DNA of 64,000 bases from Pseudomonas sp. PDNC002 (GCF_016919445.1 NZ_CP070356.1:2884001-2948000), one strand, 5' to 3'. Positions 22,690 to 31,626 are shown, counted from the first letter of the stretch. Notes: generated by a model from the letters alone, not told the origin. Translations and numbers: made by a program.

Positions 22690-25095
22690 ATGTCACAGAT
22701 CCTGCCAAGTCCTGAGGAGCTTGCCGCCCACGCGGCAAGCGAGCCGGAATATGCTCGCTGGCTGCGAGGCCGTGGTCCGCTTCAGCATAGCCCGCAGACC
22801 CAGGCGGCGGTCTTCCGTATGGCACATCAATTGGTTCAGTACGGCCTGCAGCCGGATCTGGCCAGCGCTTACCGGTTGTTCGTTGCGCTGGATCGCCTGA
22901 CTTGCACCGGCTTATGGCTGGTGGCGCACATGACCTACGCCAAGCGTGTCCGCCTCGATGGCGCCCCGCTGCGGGCCGAGGATTTCAAGGCGCATCCCGA
23001 GGGCCACACCGGCGGCGCGCTGAACATGGTGCCAGCCTACGCGGGCTATCTGGCGCTTAACGCACTGAGCGGCAAGACTCGCGGCTGGTTGATGGGGCAG
23101 GGCCACTGCGTGGCGGCGATCGACGCGCTCAACGTGCTGACCGGCAACCTGCATCCCGAGCAGGCAGCCGCCTACGGCCAGGGCGAGGCTGGGCTGGATC
23201 GGCTGCTGCAGGACTTCTACAGCTATGCCCAGGCGCCCGACGGCAAGGTCGCTGTGCCGCTGGGCAGCCATGTGAACCCGCATACCGCCGGTGGCGTCGC
23301 CGAAGGCGGCTACCTCGGTTTCGCCGAACTGATGTATGCCCACATGCCATTGCCCGGCGAGACGCTGGTGGCATTCCTCTCGGACGGCGCCGCGGAGGAG
23401 CAGCGCGGCAGCGACTGGATTCCTCGCTGGTGGCGTGCGGAAGACTGCGGGACGGCGTTACCCGTGATGATCGCCAACGGCAGGCGCATCGAGCAGCGCA
23501 CCGACCTGGGCACCCATGAGGGTCTGGAGGGCTTCAAGCAGCACCTGCGTCGTTGTGGCTTCGATCCGATCAGTTTCGACGGGCGCGACCCAGCGGCGTT
23601 CGTCTGCGCGCTGTGGGAGATGGAGGAACGCCTCCAGCATCGGGTCGAGGAGAAGGCGCGTGGCATCCTGCGTTATCCGTTGCCGATTCCCTATGGCATC
23701 GCCGAGACGATCAAGGGTTACGGCTTCTTCGGTGCCGGCAGCAATGCGGCGCATAACCTGCCGCTGCCGGGCAATCCCAGCGCGGATGCCGAGGCGCGCG
23801 AGCTGTTCAACCAGCACGCGGCGCCGCTGTGGGTCGATGCGCAAGAGCTTTCCGACGCCTGCGGTCTCTTCGCTGCCTCGCGCAGCGGCCGGGTACTGGA
23901 ACGGGATAATCCGCTGGCGGTTCGCCGTCCCATCGAGCCCTCGATTCCGCCACTGCATTACCGTAGCGACGAGTGCTCGCCCATGGCTGCGCTAGACCGC
24001 TTCTACGTGGACCTGTGCGGCGCCAACCCTGACTTGCGCGCCCGTGTCGGCAACCCGGACGAGCTGGCGAGCAACCGGCTGGGCGGGGTGCTCAAGGCGC
24101 TGCGGCATCGGGTGAGCGAGCCGGAAAGCGAGCTTGAGGCCGTGGACGGTCGGGTGATCACCGCGCTCAATGAGGAGGCGGTGGTGTCGGCCTGCCTGGC
24201 CAACCAGGGCGGACTGAACCTCGTCGCCAGCTATGAAGCCTTCTGCGTGAAGATGCTCGGCGCAGTGCGGCAGACGCTGATCTTCGCCCGCCAGCAGAAG
24301 GAGGCGGGGCGTCCCGCCGGCTGGCTCGGCTGGCCATTGGTGGCGACGTCGCATACCTGGGAGAACGGCAAGAACCAGCAGTCTCACCAGGACACCACGT
24401 TCTGCGAGGCGCTGCTGGGCGAGATGAGCGACATGGTGCGGGTGGTGTTCCCAGCCGACCACAACAGCCTGCTGGCGCTTTTGCCGGGAATCTACCTCAG
24501 TCGTGGCCAATTGACCTGCATGGTGGCGCCCAAGCGCGAGCGCCCGGTGGTGTTCAACCAGGCACAGGCGGAGCAGTTGGCTCGCGATGGCGCCCTGCTG
24601 ATGGATGAGCACCCGGGAGCCGATCCGTTGCTGTTGATCGCCAACGGTAGTTATCAGTTGGCGGAGATGCGCCGGGCCGCGTCGCGACTGGAGGAGGCGG
24701 GCTATCCCTATCGACTGGTGTACCTGCAGGAGCCGGGGCGCTTCCGGGCTCCGCGCGATAGCTGGGAGTTGCGCGAGGTGGCCGATGAATCGCTCGCCGC
24801 GCGGCTGTTCCCTGATCACTACGAACGACGCGTGCTGCTGACGCACATGCGCCCGGAAGTGGCGCGCGGACATCTCTGGCCGATCCTGCCGGATGCGTTG
24901 AAGACGGCGGTGCTGGGTTATCGCAACCAGGGAGGGACTTTGGACGAGGCGGGCATGCTGTTCGCCAACCGTTGCACCTGGGCGCATGTGCTGGCGGCTT
25001 GCGCGCGCCTGATGGACGTACCGCGCAGTGCGCTGCTGACGCCCGAGGAAGCGGCGGCGGTAGCGAGCAAGGGTAGCCCGAACGCCCTGCGCTAG
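22690..25095 (+). CDS. Divergent phosphoketolase-family protein
   Basis: An 801-residue thiamine-diphosphate enzyme homologous to D-xylulose-5-phosphate/fructose-6-phosphate phosphoketolases, which make acetyl phosphate. Family-like segments are EGHTGGALNMVPAY (about residue 103), NPHTAGGVAEGGYLG (about 197), the ThDP-binding-like FLSDGAAEEQ (about 229), SHTWENGKNQQSHQD (about 557) and the C-terminal domain with TFDEAG-like and RCTWAHV segments. Some catalytic stretches differ from the classic enzymes (for example MGQGHCVA for the usual glycine-rich loop), so substrate and activity are uncertain; annotation pipelines sometimes name this group an epimerase. Strong ribosome binding site agggaga precedes the ATG. 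Confidence 0.75.
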   Translation: MSQILPSPEELAAHAASEPEYARWLRGRGPLQHSPQTQAAVFRMAHQLVQYGLQPDLASAYRLFVALDRLTCTGLWLVAHMTYAKRVRLDGAPLRAEDFKAHPEGHTGGALNMVPAYAGYLALNALSGKTRGWLMGQGHCVAAIDALNVLTGNLHPEQAAAYGQGEAGLDRLLQDFYSYAQAPDGKVAVPLGSHVNPHTAGGVAEGGYLGFAELMYAHMPLPGETLVAFLSDGAAEEQRGSDWIPRWWRAEDCGTALPVMIANGRRIEQRTDLGTHEGLEGFKQHLRRCGFDPISFDGRDPAAFVCALWEMEERLQHRVEEKARGILRYPLPIPYGIAETIKGYGFFGAGSNAAHNLPLPGNPSADAEARELFNQHAAPLWVDAQELSDACGLFAASRSGRVLERDNPLAVRRPIEPSIPPLHYRSDECSPMAALDRFYVDLCGANPDLRARVGNPDELASNRLGGVLKALRHRVSEPESELEAVDGRVITALNEEAVVSACLANQGGLNLVASYEAFCVKMLGAVRQTLIFARQQKEAGRPAGWLGWPLVATSHTWENGKNQQSHQDTTFCEALLGEMSDMVRVVFPADHNSLLALLPGIYLSRGQLTCMVAPKRERPVVFNQAQAEQLARDGALLMDEHPGADPLLLIANGSYQLAEMRRAASRLEEAGYPYRLVYLQEPGRFRAPRDSWELREVADESLAARLFPDHYERRVLLTHMRPEVARGHLWPILPDALKTAVLGYRNQGGTLDEAGMLFANRCTWAHVLAACARLMDVPRSALLTPEEAAAVASKGSPNALR

Positions 25096-25133
25096 AGGAG
25101 AGGCGCAACCGCCAGCGGGCGGTTGCGCAGGGA

Positions 25134-25349
25134 TCAGCGCTTGAGCGGCTTGATCAGGCCATCGAGGCCGTCGATCTTCAGCTCCAGGGTCAGTTGCATC
25201 AGCCGGCCCAGTTCACCGGGCGGGAACTGGCCCTTCTTGTAGAACCACAGCAGGTACTCGTCCGGCAGGTCCACCAGCATGCGGCCCTGGTATTTGCCGA
25301 AGGGCATCGGCGTGCGCGCGATCTTCAGCAACTGTTCCTTGTCGAGCAT
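25134..25349 (-). CDS. DUF3820 family small protein
   Basis: A 71-residue protein with the DUF3820 signature: MPFGKYQGRMLVDLPDEYLLW at about residues 14-34, a putative nucleic-acid-associated fold. Function is unknown. It is encoded 9 bases after the gene at 25359-25766 on the same strand, and probably shares its transcript; the same two genes are adjacent in P. aeruginosa. Confidence 0.85.
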   Translation of the reverse strand: MLDKEQLLKIARTPMPFGKYQGRMLVDLPDEYLLWFYKKGQFPPGELGRLMQLTLELKIDGLDGLIKPLKR

Positions 25350-25358
25350 GGGCGCGGC

Positions 25359-25766
25359 TTACTTCTTCAGCTTGATCTTGCAGCTGCCAGCGTCGAAACG
25401 CTCGGTGGCGACCGGGGCGTTGGTCTTGTACTCGGTGAAGCTGTAAGTGAGGATCGCGCCCTGTGCCAGCAACTGGCGGTAAGCGGTGTTGCTACAGACG
25501 CTGTCACCCAGTTGGCTGCGCACGCTATCGGGGTTCTGGCGCATGCGTTCGGCATGGCTGGCGCGCACGCTCAGGTGGTTGATCAACTGTGGGCCGTCAA
25601 CGGTGTAGCCCTGGTCGAGGATGTCCTCGTTGATGGCGCGCGGGGTGCCTTCGCTGCTTTCCTTGGCGACCTTTTCCAGGGTCTGGGTCAGTTCGAAGTC
25701 CTTCTTCGACGCGGCGTGCGCGACGGGAAGAACGAGGCAGAGGGCGAGGGCGGTGAGGCGCAACAT
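25359..25766 (-). CDS. Secreted PA3611-like protein (quorum-sensing-regulated family)
   Basis: A 135-residue protein with a typical signal peptide (LRLTALALCLVLPVAHAA, cleavage near residue 19) and two cysteines likely paired in the periplasm (SVCSNTAY, AGSCKIKL). It resembles the family named after P. aeruginosa PA3611, described as quorum-sensing regulated, molecular role unknown. Two ATGs are present; I prefer the second (25766) because caggag is six bases upstream of it, whereas it touches the first (25772). Co-transcribed with the DUF3820 gene. Confidence 0.75.
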   Translation of the reverse strand: MLRLTALALCLVLPVAHAASKKDFELTQTLEKVAKESSEGTPRAINEDILDQGYTVDGPQLINHLSVRASHAERMRQNPDSVRSQLGDSVCSNTAYRQLLAQGAILTYSFTEYKTNAPVATERFDAGSCKIKLKK

Positions 25767-26091
25767 GGGCATCTCCTGACAATGGTGCCGATTCGACCGT
25801 GGCGAGCCTTCCGGGTTCGCTGGTCATTACAGCCGCCTATTGTCCCTTAAAACGGCCCGTGTGCCGAGAAGCTGTTGGTTCAGGCCTGAAGCGCGCCGCC
25901 AGGCGGCCAAATCCGTCAAAGGCGGGAGCGAGGCTCGCGCCTGTGCTGATGGCGACAAGTGGTGCCACTCTCATAGCCTGTGGCCTGCCTGCAGGGAGGT
26001 GGCGGCGGCTCTGGTACAATCGGCAGCCCGCAACCGCCGTCCCGTTCGAGCCTTCGATGTACCGTCCGATTTTCCGCCTTCCGGTGGCCCG
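25767..26091. other. Intergenic region upstream of tapT
   Basis: 325 bases between divergent genes. A TACAAT hexamer at 26015-26020 is a candidate -10 box for tapT, without a good -35. No open frame with coding character and no repeat was recognised. Confidence 0.5.
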
Positions 26092-26808
26092 ATGAGCCAC
26101 GCCGTCGCCCGCCTGCGCGATGAGCGCCTGGCCCGCTGCCTCAAGCCCTTCGTGGCCCGTGGCTCGCGTTCGCCGCGCTGCCCCGGCTGCCGCCTACGCC
26201 CGAACTACTGCATGTGCGGCCTGCGCCCGCAGGTCGAGTCCAACGCGGCCATGTGCCTGGTGATGTTCGATACCGAACCGCTCAAACCGAGCAATACCGG
26301 CTGGCTGATTGCCGAGACGGTGCCCGAGACCTGGGCCTTCGGCTGGTCGCGCATCGAGGTCGATCCGGCGCTGCTGGCGCTGCTCGACGATCCGCAGTGG
26401 CAGCCGTACGTGGTCTTCCCTGGCGAGTTCGTGCAGCCCGAGCGCGTGGTGACCACGGTGGAACCGCAGGATGGCAAGCGGCCGCTGTTCATCCTGCTCG
26501 ACGCCACCTGGAACGAGGCGCGCAAGATGTTCCGCAAGAGCCCGTACCTGGACCGCTTCCCGGTACTCAGCATCACGCCGGACGCCCTGTCACGCTATCG
26601 CCTGCGCCGCTCCAAGTTCGATGAGCACCTGTGCACCGCCGAAGTGGCCGCGCTGTGTCTGGGACTGGCCGGTGACCGCCGCGCCGGCGATGCGCTGGAT
26701 GCCTACCTGGACGTGTTCAGCGAACGATACCTGGGCTCCAAGCGCCAGCAGCCGCTGGACGAGCAGAGCCCGGCGCATCAGGCGTTGATGCCGTTTACCC
26801 AACGTTAG
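26092..26808 (+). CDS. tapT: DTW-domain tRNA-uridine aminocarboxypropyltransferase
   Basis: Adds the 3-amino-3-carboxypropyl group to uridine 47 of tRNAs (acp3U) using S-adenosylmethionine. The 238-residue protein has an N-terminal zinc-binding cysteine set CPGCRLRPNYCMC at about residues 30-42 and the diagnostic DATW motif (DTW variant: LDATWNEARKM, about 134-144) followed by KFDEHLCTAEV near 186. Start chosen at ATG 26092 after a gtggccc stretch; an in-frame extension upstream lacks family similarity. Confidence 0.9.
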   Translation: MSHAVARLRDERLARCLKPFVARGSRSPRCPGCRLRPNYCMCGLRPQVESNAAMCLVMFDTEPLKPSNTGWLIAETVPETWAFGWSRIEVDPALLALLDDPQWQPYVVFPGEFVQPERVVTTVEPQDGKRPLFILLDATWNEARKMFRKSPYLDRFPVLSITPDALSRYRLRRSKFDEHLCTAEVAALCLGLAGDRRAGDALDAYLDVFSERYLGSKRQQPLDEQSPAHQALMPFTQR

Positions 26809-26848
26809 ATTCGACTGCCATCTCGCCGGACTACCGCGGCGCCACGCG

Positions 26849-26979
26849 GATCGCGGACAAGGTCCGCTCCTACAGTTAAACGCCTTGCAGGATCAGGGGT
26901 TGAGCGATGCCCGTGCTCATGGTCTGGAATGCGCCCCGGCCTCTGTTCGACCTTGTAGGAGCGGACCTTGTCCGCGAAT
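26849..26979. repeat. REP pair between tapT and the EamA gene
   Basis: TCGCGGACAAGGTCCGCTCC-TAC at 26851-26873 and the inverted GTAGGAGCGGACC-TTGTCCGCGA at 26955-26977 form an inverted pair about 80 bases apart. Same family as the elements at 4495 and 29308, but with the two GTAGGAG tips facing each other. It fills most of the 203-base gap between the convergent genes. Confidence 0.75.
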
Positions 26980-27011
26980 GGCGCCTGCAACGAGCACCTC
27001 GGGAACCTCGA

Positions 27012-27896
27012 TCAGGCCGCCGTGGCCTCGGCCTTCTTCGGCCACAACTGCGCCACCAGCATGCCGGCCAGCATCAGCGCGCAGCCGAAGTAGCCGCGCA
27101 GATGCAGGGTTTCGTTGAGGAAAATGGCGCCAGCGATGGCGGCGAAGACCGCTTCCAGTGACAGGATGATCGCCGCGTGCGATGCAATGGCATGCTTCTG
27201 CGCCACGACTTGCAGGGTGAAGCCGGTGGCGACGCCGAACAGGCCACCGTAGATCAGGGCGGGACCGGCCTGGACGATGGCGTCCCAGTGAATTTCCTCG
27301 AAGATCACCGCCAGGATCAGGCTCACCACCGAGCAGGTCACGAATTGCAGGAAGGCCAGGCGAATCGGGTCGTAGCGGCTGGCGAACAGGCCCACCAGCA
27401 GGACGTGGCCACCCCAGATGAAGGCACCGGTCAGTTGCAGCCAATCACCGGAGGCGACGTGGAAATTCGGGCCGATGCTCAGCATGGCCATGCCGGTCAC
27501 GGCCAGCGCCGCGCCGATCCAGGTGCCCATGCCGGCGCGATGGCCGATCAGCAGGCCCAGCAGCGGCACGATGATCACGTACAGACCGGTGATGAAGCCG
27601 GAGTTGGTGACGCTGGTGAACATCAGGCCGACCTGTTGCAGGTTGATGCCCACGGTCAGCGCGGTGCCGATGGCCAGGCCCGCGAGGATCAGGCCACGAT
27701 TGAACGGCTGGGCGCCGCGCTTGCTCGACCAGGCCAGCAGCGGCAGCAATGCCACGGCGCCAAGGGCGAAGCGCAGGCCCGTATAGAGGAAGGGGCCGAT
27801 GGCATCCATCCCGAGCCGTTGAGCGACGAAGGACACCCCCCAGATCATCGCGGTAAACAGCATCAGGAAATCGGCGCGCAGCGCTTGGCTTTTCAT
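27012..27896 (-). CDS. EamA/DMT-family transporter
   Basis: A 294-residue inner-membrane protein with about ten hydrophobic helices arranged as two EamA repeats, starting with LMLFTAMIWGVSFVAQRLG (about 10-28) and ending with LMLAGMLVAQLW before a short basic tail. The drug/metabolite transporter superfamily exports amino acids, metabolites or drugs; substrate cannot be told. The start at 27896 (MKSQALRADF) gives the normal topology; an upstream in-frame extension to 28028 has no transporter features. Confidence 0.85.
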   Translation of the reverse strand: MKSQALRADFLMLFTAMIWGVSFVAQRLGMDAIGPFLYTGLRFALGAVALLPLLAWSSKRGAQPFNRGLILAGLAIGTALTVGINLQQVGLMFTSVTNSGFITGLYVIIVPLLGLLIGHRAGMGTWIGAALAVTGMAMLSIGPNFHVASGDWLQLTGAFIWGGHVLLVGLFASRYDPIRLAFLQFVTCSVVSLILAVIFEEIHWDAIVQAGPALIYGGLFGVATGFTLQVVAQKHAIASHAAIILSLEAVFAAIAGAIFLNETLHLRGYFGCALMLAGMLVAQLWPKKAEATAA

Positions 27897-28159
27897 CGTG
27901 TTCTCGAACGGCAGGTAAAAAAGCGGAACTCTGCCGTAACGCTCAGGCTTTGGAAAGGGGAGAGACTTCTCGGCGGGCACACTGGCAGGTGCGTCGTTCG
28001 GGCCTGGGCAGGCAGCCCGGAGGCGCATTCGCGGGGCGCGCGTGCGCGCGAGATTCAGTACAATGCGCGAACCAGTGCTCTATCCGTGCTCCGATCTTTC
28101 CTGCGCAGGTCTGGCTGTTATCCACGGCGAGACTTCGGCGCGGCCTTCAAGGACTATCC

Positions 28160-28810
28160 ATGGCTTCCTACGAGATCCTGATCGCTGACGATCACCCGCT
28201 GTTCCGCAGTGCCCTGCACCAGGCCCTGACCATCGGCCTGGGTCCCGAGGCGCGACTGTCGGAGGCGGCGAGTATCGCGGAGCTTGAGGCGCGCCTGAAC
28301 GAGAAGGCGGACTGGGACCTGGTGCTGCTGGACCTGAACATGCCCGGCGCCTACGGCTTCTCCGGGCTGGTACTGCTGCGCGGGCAGTACCCGCAGATTC
28401 CGGTGGTGATGGTCTCGGCCCAGGAAGACGCCGCCGTGGTGCAGCGCTCCCGCGAGTTCGGCGCCAGCGGTTTCATCCCCAAATCCAGTGAGCTGAGCGT
28501 GCTGCAGCAGGCCGTGCGTGCGGTGCTCGACGGTGATGTCTGGTGGCCGCCGCAGGTGGACGCCGTGACCACCATGAGCGAAGAAGTCCGTGCCGCCAGC
28601 GCCGGCCTGGCGAGCCTCACGCCGCAGCAGTTCCGCGTGCTGACCATGGTCTGCGAAGGCCTGCTGAACAAGCAGATCGCCTTCGAACTGAGCGTTTCCG
28701 AGGCGACGGTGAAAGCCCATGTCACGGCGATCTTCCGCAAGCTCAACGTGCGCACCCGCACCCAGGCGGCATTGCTGCTGCAGCAGATGGAGTCCGTCCC
28801 GGGGGCCTGA
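28160..28810 (+). CDS. erdR: LuxR-type response regulator, ErdR-like
   Basis: A 216-residue response regulator: receiver domain at about 1-125 with acidic pocket (LIADDHP, residues 6-12), phospho-acceptor Asp in LVLLDLNMPG (about 57), and a C-terminal NarL/LuxR helix-turn-helix (LTPQQFRVLTMVCEGLLNKQIA, about 153-174). In P. aeruginosa the equivalent gene next to dgkA is ErdR, which works with the kinase MxtR in ethanol and acetate metabolism. No kinase gene is adjacent here. Start at 28160 after aagga; upstream in-frame sequence is not regulator-like. Confidence 0.8.
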   Translation: MASYEILIADDHPLFRSALHQALTIGLGPEARLSEAASIAELEARLNEKADWDLVLLDLNMPGAYGFSGLVLLRGQYPQIPVVMVSAQEDAAVVQRSREFGASGFIPKSSELSVLQQAVRAVLDGDVWWPPQVDAVTTMSEEVRAASAGLASLTPQQFRVLTMVCEGLLNKQIAFELSVSEATVKAHVTAIFRKLNVRTRTQAALLLQQMESVPGA

Positions 28811-28895
28811 CGCTGTCACATCCTGTCGAATCGCTTGACCCCTTTTTGACGAGCGCTGGTATAGAGTGCCGCGTCCCTTTGTGTGAGAACTGCCT

Positions 28896-29267
28896 GTGTC
28901 CGCTTCCCCTTTCAAAGGCCAGACCGGCCTGAAACGTGTCCTCAATGCCACCGGTTATTCCCTGGCGGGCTTCGCCGCCGCCTTCAAGGGTGAGGCCGCG
29001 TTCCGTCAGTTGGTGTTGATCAACGTCATCCTGATTCCGCTGTCGTTCTTCTGCGACGTCACCCGTGGCGAGCGCGCCCTGATGATCGCGGTGTGCCTGC
29101 TGGCGCTGATCGTCGAGCTGCTCAACTCCGCCATCGAGGCGGTGGTGGACCGGGTTTCCCTGGAGCGCCACCCGCTGTCGAAGAACGCCAAGGACATGGG
29201 CAGCGCCGCCCAGTTCGTAGCCCTGACCATCATCACCGTGACCTGGGCGGGCATTCTGCTGGGCTAA
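28896..29267 (+). CDS. dgkA: Diacylglycerol kinase
   Basis: Small inner-membrane kinase that phosphorylates diacylglycerol to phosphatidic acid, recycling lipid from membrane-derived oligosaccharide and LPS modification. The 123-residue protein has three membrane helices and the family catalytic signature ELLNSAIEAVVDR (about residues 69-81) with the Glu near residue 28 (GEAAFRQ). A GTG start at 28896 gives the family length. Follows erdR by 85 bases. Confidence 0.94.
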   Translation: MSASPFKGQTGLKRVLNATGYSLAGFAAAFKGEAAFRQLVLINVILIPLSFFCDVTRGERALMIAVCLLALIVELLNSAIEAVVDRVSLERHPLSKNAKDMGSAAQFVALTIITVTWAGILLG

Positions 29268-29307
29268 AGGCGCTGGGCGGATCGCCAGGCGCATCGGACC
29301 TGCTTTC

Positions 29308-29398
29308 GTAGGAGCGGAGCTTCTCCGCGAAATCCCGGCGCAGCCGGGACAACCTGAACCGGCCTGCCGGCCGGATCGCGGATAAGATCCGCTCCTAC
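29308..29398. repeat. REP pair between dgkA and finR
   Basis: GTAGGAGCGGAGCTTCTCCG-CGA at 29308 and TCGCGGATAAGATCCGCTCC-TAC at 29376-29398 form an imperfect inverted pair. Inner hairpins (TCCCGGC/GCCGGGA and CCGGCCTGCCGG) fold the spacer. Convergent genes flank it. Confidence 0.75.
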
Positions 29399-29413
29399 GG
29401 GATCAAGGGCGTT

Positions 29414-30340
29414 TCAGGGAATCATCGGCAGGATGATGTCTTCGCTGCGCGTCACCCCGGCGGTTTCGCTGCGGCAGAGTTCGAGGAACTCGCGCATGGT
29501 CGCGGTCTGGTACTTCTGCCGGTGCCAGATGAAGTAGAACTGCCGGCGCAGGTCCAGGTCCGGGGTTTCCACCGGGACCAGGCTGCCGCGGCGGAAAGCG
29601 TCGCGCAGGGCCAGGCGCGAGATGCAGCCGATGCCCAGGCCCGACTCCACGGCGCGCTTGATCGCCTCGGTATGTTCCAGCTCCAGCCGCACGTTCAAGG
29701 GCTCGATGTGATGACGCATGGCCTGGTCGAAGGTCAACCGCGTGCCTGAGCCCTGTTCGCGCAGAATCCATGCCTCTTCGATCAGCCGCGCCAGGTCCGC
29801 GCGACCTTCGCGGGCCAGCGGATGCTGCGGCGCGCAGAACACCACCAGTTCGTCCTCCATCCACGGCTGCACCTCGATGTCCGGGTGCTGGCAGTCGCCT
29901 TCGATCAGCCCGAGGTCCAGCTCGTAATGCGCCACGCGCTGCACGACATGGGCGGTGTTGTGCACGTGCAGGCGCACCCGGCAATCCGGCTGGCGCTGCA
30001 TGAAGGTGCCGATCAGCAGGGTGGCCAGGTAGTTGCCGATGGTCAGCGTGGCGCCCAGGTCCAGCGAGCCGAAGGCGCTCTTGCCGTTGAGCATGTTCTC
30101 GATCTCGCCGCCGCGGTCGAGCAGGGCAACCGCCTGGGGCAGCAACTGGCGGCCGAGGGCGTTGAGGGTCAGGCGCTTGCCGGAACGGTCGAACAGCTTG
30201 CAGTCGAACTGCCGCTCCAGCTCGCCCAGCGCGGTACTGGTGGCGGACTGCGACATGGCCAGTATCTCGGCCGCGCGGGAGACGCTTTCCTGCTGGGCGA
30301 CGCCGACGAAGACTTCGAGCTGGCGCAGGGTGAATTTCAT
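29414..30340 (-). CDS. finR: LysR-type regulator, FinR-like
   Basis: A 308-residue LysR-type regulator with helix-turn-helix SRAAEILAMSQSATSTALGE at about 22-41 and a two-lobed effector domain. It is divergent from fpr; in P. putida and P. aeruginosa the regulator in this position, FinR, activates fpr on superoxide stress or iron-sulfur demand. The start at 30340 (MKFTLRQLEVF) was chosen because LysR proteins begin just before the HTH; an in-frame extension to 30421 would add 27 residues without similarity. A dyad between the genes is the probable operator. Confidence 0.85.
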   Translation of the reverse strand: MKFTLRQLEVFVGVAQQESVSRAAEILAMSQSATSTALGELERQFDCKLFDRSGKRLTLNALGRQLLPQAVALLDRGGEIENMLNGKSAFGSLDLGATLTIGNYLATLLIGTFMQRQPDCRVRLHVHNTAHVVQRVAHYELDLGLIEGDCQHPDIEVQPWMEDELVVFCAPQHPLAREGRADLARLIEEAWILREQGSGTRLTFDQAMRHHIEPLNVRLELEHTEAIKRAVESGLGIGCISRLALRDAFRRGSLVPVETPDLDLRRQFYFIWHRQKYQTATMREFLELCRSETAGVTRSEDIILPMIP

Positions 30341-30450
30341 GGATGGGCTCCGGAAAGGGCTGCGCGACATTTCGTCACCCCGGAGTAGGAAAGACCCGAA
30401 GGTATCCTTTCGCGGCGACATGACATGGCCTTATCTGCGTTTTGGATTAG

Positions 30451-30482
30451 CAATATCCAGATAATTTATTTTGCGGATATTG
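30451..30482. promoter_or_regulatory. Candidate FinR operator
   Basis: CAATATCC at 30451-30458 is exactly mirrored by GGATATTG at 30475-30482, centred 96 bases before the fpr start. A TATAAAAT -10-like sequence at 30491 follows with no good -35, as expected of an activator-dependent promoter. Confidence 0.65.
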
Positions 30483-30562
30483 TCGCCGCCTATAAAATGT
30501 CGCGCAATTGCGCTACGTCCGGGATCTGCTGGGGTGCGCCACGTTTCTCCTAGGAGTCCTTG

Positions 30563-31339
30563 ATGAGCAACCTGTACACCGAGCGCGTTCTCAGCGTGCA
30601 CCACTGGAACGACACCCTCTTCAGCTTCAAGACCACCCGTAACCCGGGTCTGCGCTTCAAGACCGGTCAGTTCGTGATGATCGGCCTGGAAGTCAACGGT
30701 CGTCCGCTGATGCGCGCGTACAGCATCGCCAGCCCGAACTACGAAGAGCACCTGGAGTTCTTCAGCATCAAGGTCCCGGACGGTCCGCTGACGTCGCGTC
30801 TGCAGCACCTGAAGGAAGGCGACGAGCTGATGGTCAGCCGCAAGCCCACCGGCACCCTGGTGCTGGATGACCTCAAGCCCGGCAAGCACCTGTACCTGCT
30901 GAGCACCGGCACCGGCATGGCGCCGTTCCTGTCGGTCATCCAGGACCCGGAAGTCTACGAGCGCTTCGAGAAGGTCATCCTGGTCCACGGCGTACGTTGG
31001 GTCAGTGAACTCGCTTACGCGGACTTCATCACCAAGGTCCTGCCCGAGCACGAATACTTCGGCGACATGGTGAAAGAGAAGCTGATCTATTGCCCGCTGG
31101 TGACCCGTGAAGAGTTCCACAGCATGGGCCGTCAGACCGACCTGATGCGCAGCGGCAAGCTGTTCGCCGACATCGGCCTGCCGCCGATGAACCCGCAGGA
31201 CGACCGCGCCATGATCTGCGGCAGCCCGAGCATGCTCGACGAGACCAGCGAAGTGCTGAACAGCTTTGGCCTGCAGATCTCCCCGCGCATGGGCGAGCCG
31301 GGCGATTACCTGATCGAGCGCGCCTTCGTCGAGAAGTAA
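30563..31339 (+). CDS. fpr: Ferredoxin/flavodoxin-NADP+ reductase
   Basis: FAD enzyme that moves electrons between NADPH and ferredoxin or flavodoxin; in Pseudomonas it supports the oxidative stress response and iron release from bacterioferritin. The 258-residue protein shows the FAD-binding RAYSIASPN (about residues 51-59), NADP-binding STGTGMAPF (about 114-122) and the family C-terminal aromatic end YLIERAFVEK. An ATG at 30563 with taggag eight bases upstream was chosen over the TTG one codon earlier. Divergent from finR. Confidence 0.95.
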   Translation: MSNLYTERVLSVHHWNDTLFSFKTTRNPGLRFKTGQFVMIGLEVNGRPLMRAYSIASPNYEEHLEFFSIKVPDGPLTSRLQHLKEGDELMVSRKPTGTLVLDDLKPGKHLYLLSTGTGMAPFLSVIQDPEVYERFEKVILVHGVRWVSELAYADFITKVLPEHEYFGDMVKEKLIYCPLVTREEFHSMGRQTDLMRSGKLFADIGLPPMNPQDDRAMICGSPSMLDETSEVLNSFGLQISPRMGEPGDYLIERAFVEK

Positions 31340-31365
31340 GCAGCGTCCGACGGTTCAGTCGAAAG

Positions 31366-31400
31366 AACGCCGCGATTCCCTTGGGAGCGCGGCGTTTTTT
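31366..31400 (+). terminator. fpr terminator
   Basis: AACGCCGCG and CGCGGCGTT form a 9-bp stem around a 13-base loop, followed by six T, 26 bases after the stop codon. Confidence 0.9.
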
Positions 31401-31460
31401 ATGGCCTGCATTTTCCGCCAGAGGTGCGAATTACCACAGGGGAAATCGGTGTGCGGGATT

Positions 31461-31590
31461 GCCCTCACCCTAACCCTCTCCCGGAGGGAGAGGGGACCGG
31501 GCGGTGCAGGATGAAACTGCTGCGTCAGTCGGCTCGGATTGCCCCTTCTCCCTTTGAGCGGGGCGCGCAGCCAGGGCTGGGGTGAGGGGC
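31461..31590. repeat. Intergenic inverted-repeat element, copy B (inverted orientation)
   Basis: Arms CCCTCACCCTAACCCTCTCC and GGGCTGGGGTGAGGGGC bound a core that contains the reverse complement of the copy A core (GCAGGATGAAACTGCTGCGTC, at 31506-31526, is split here for length: it continues with AGTCGGC). It shares GCGGGGCGCGCAGCCAGGG with the copy at 48494. Confidence 0.7.
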
Positions 31591-31626
31591 AGACGCTAGC
31601 ACCGCAACTACAGCCGATGTGTTCCT

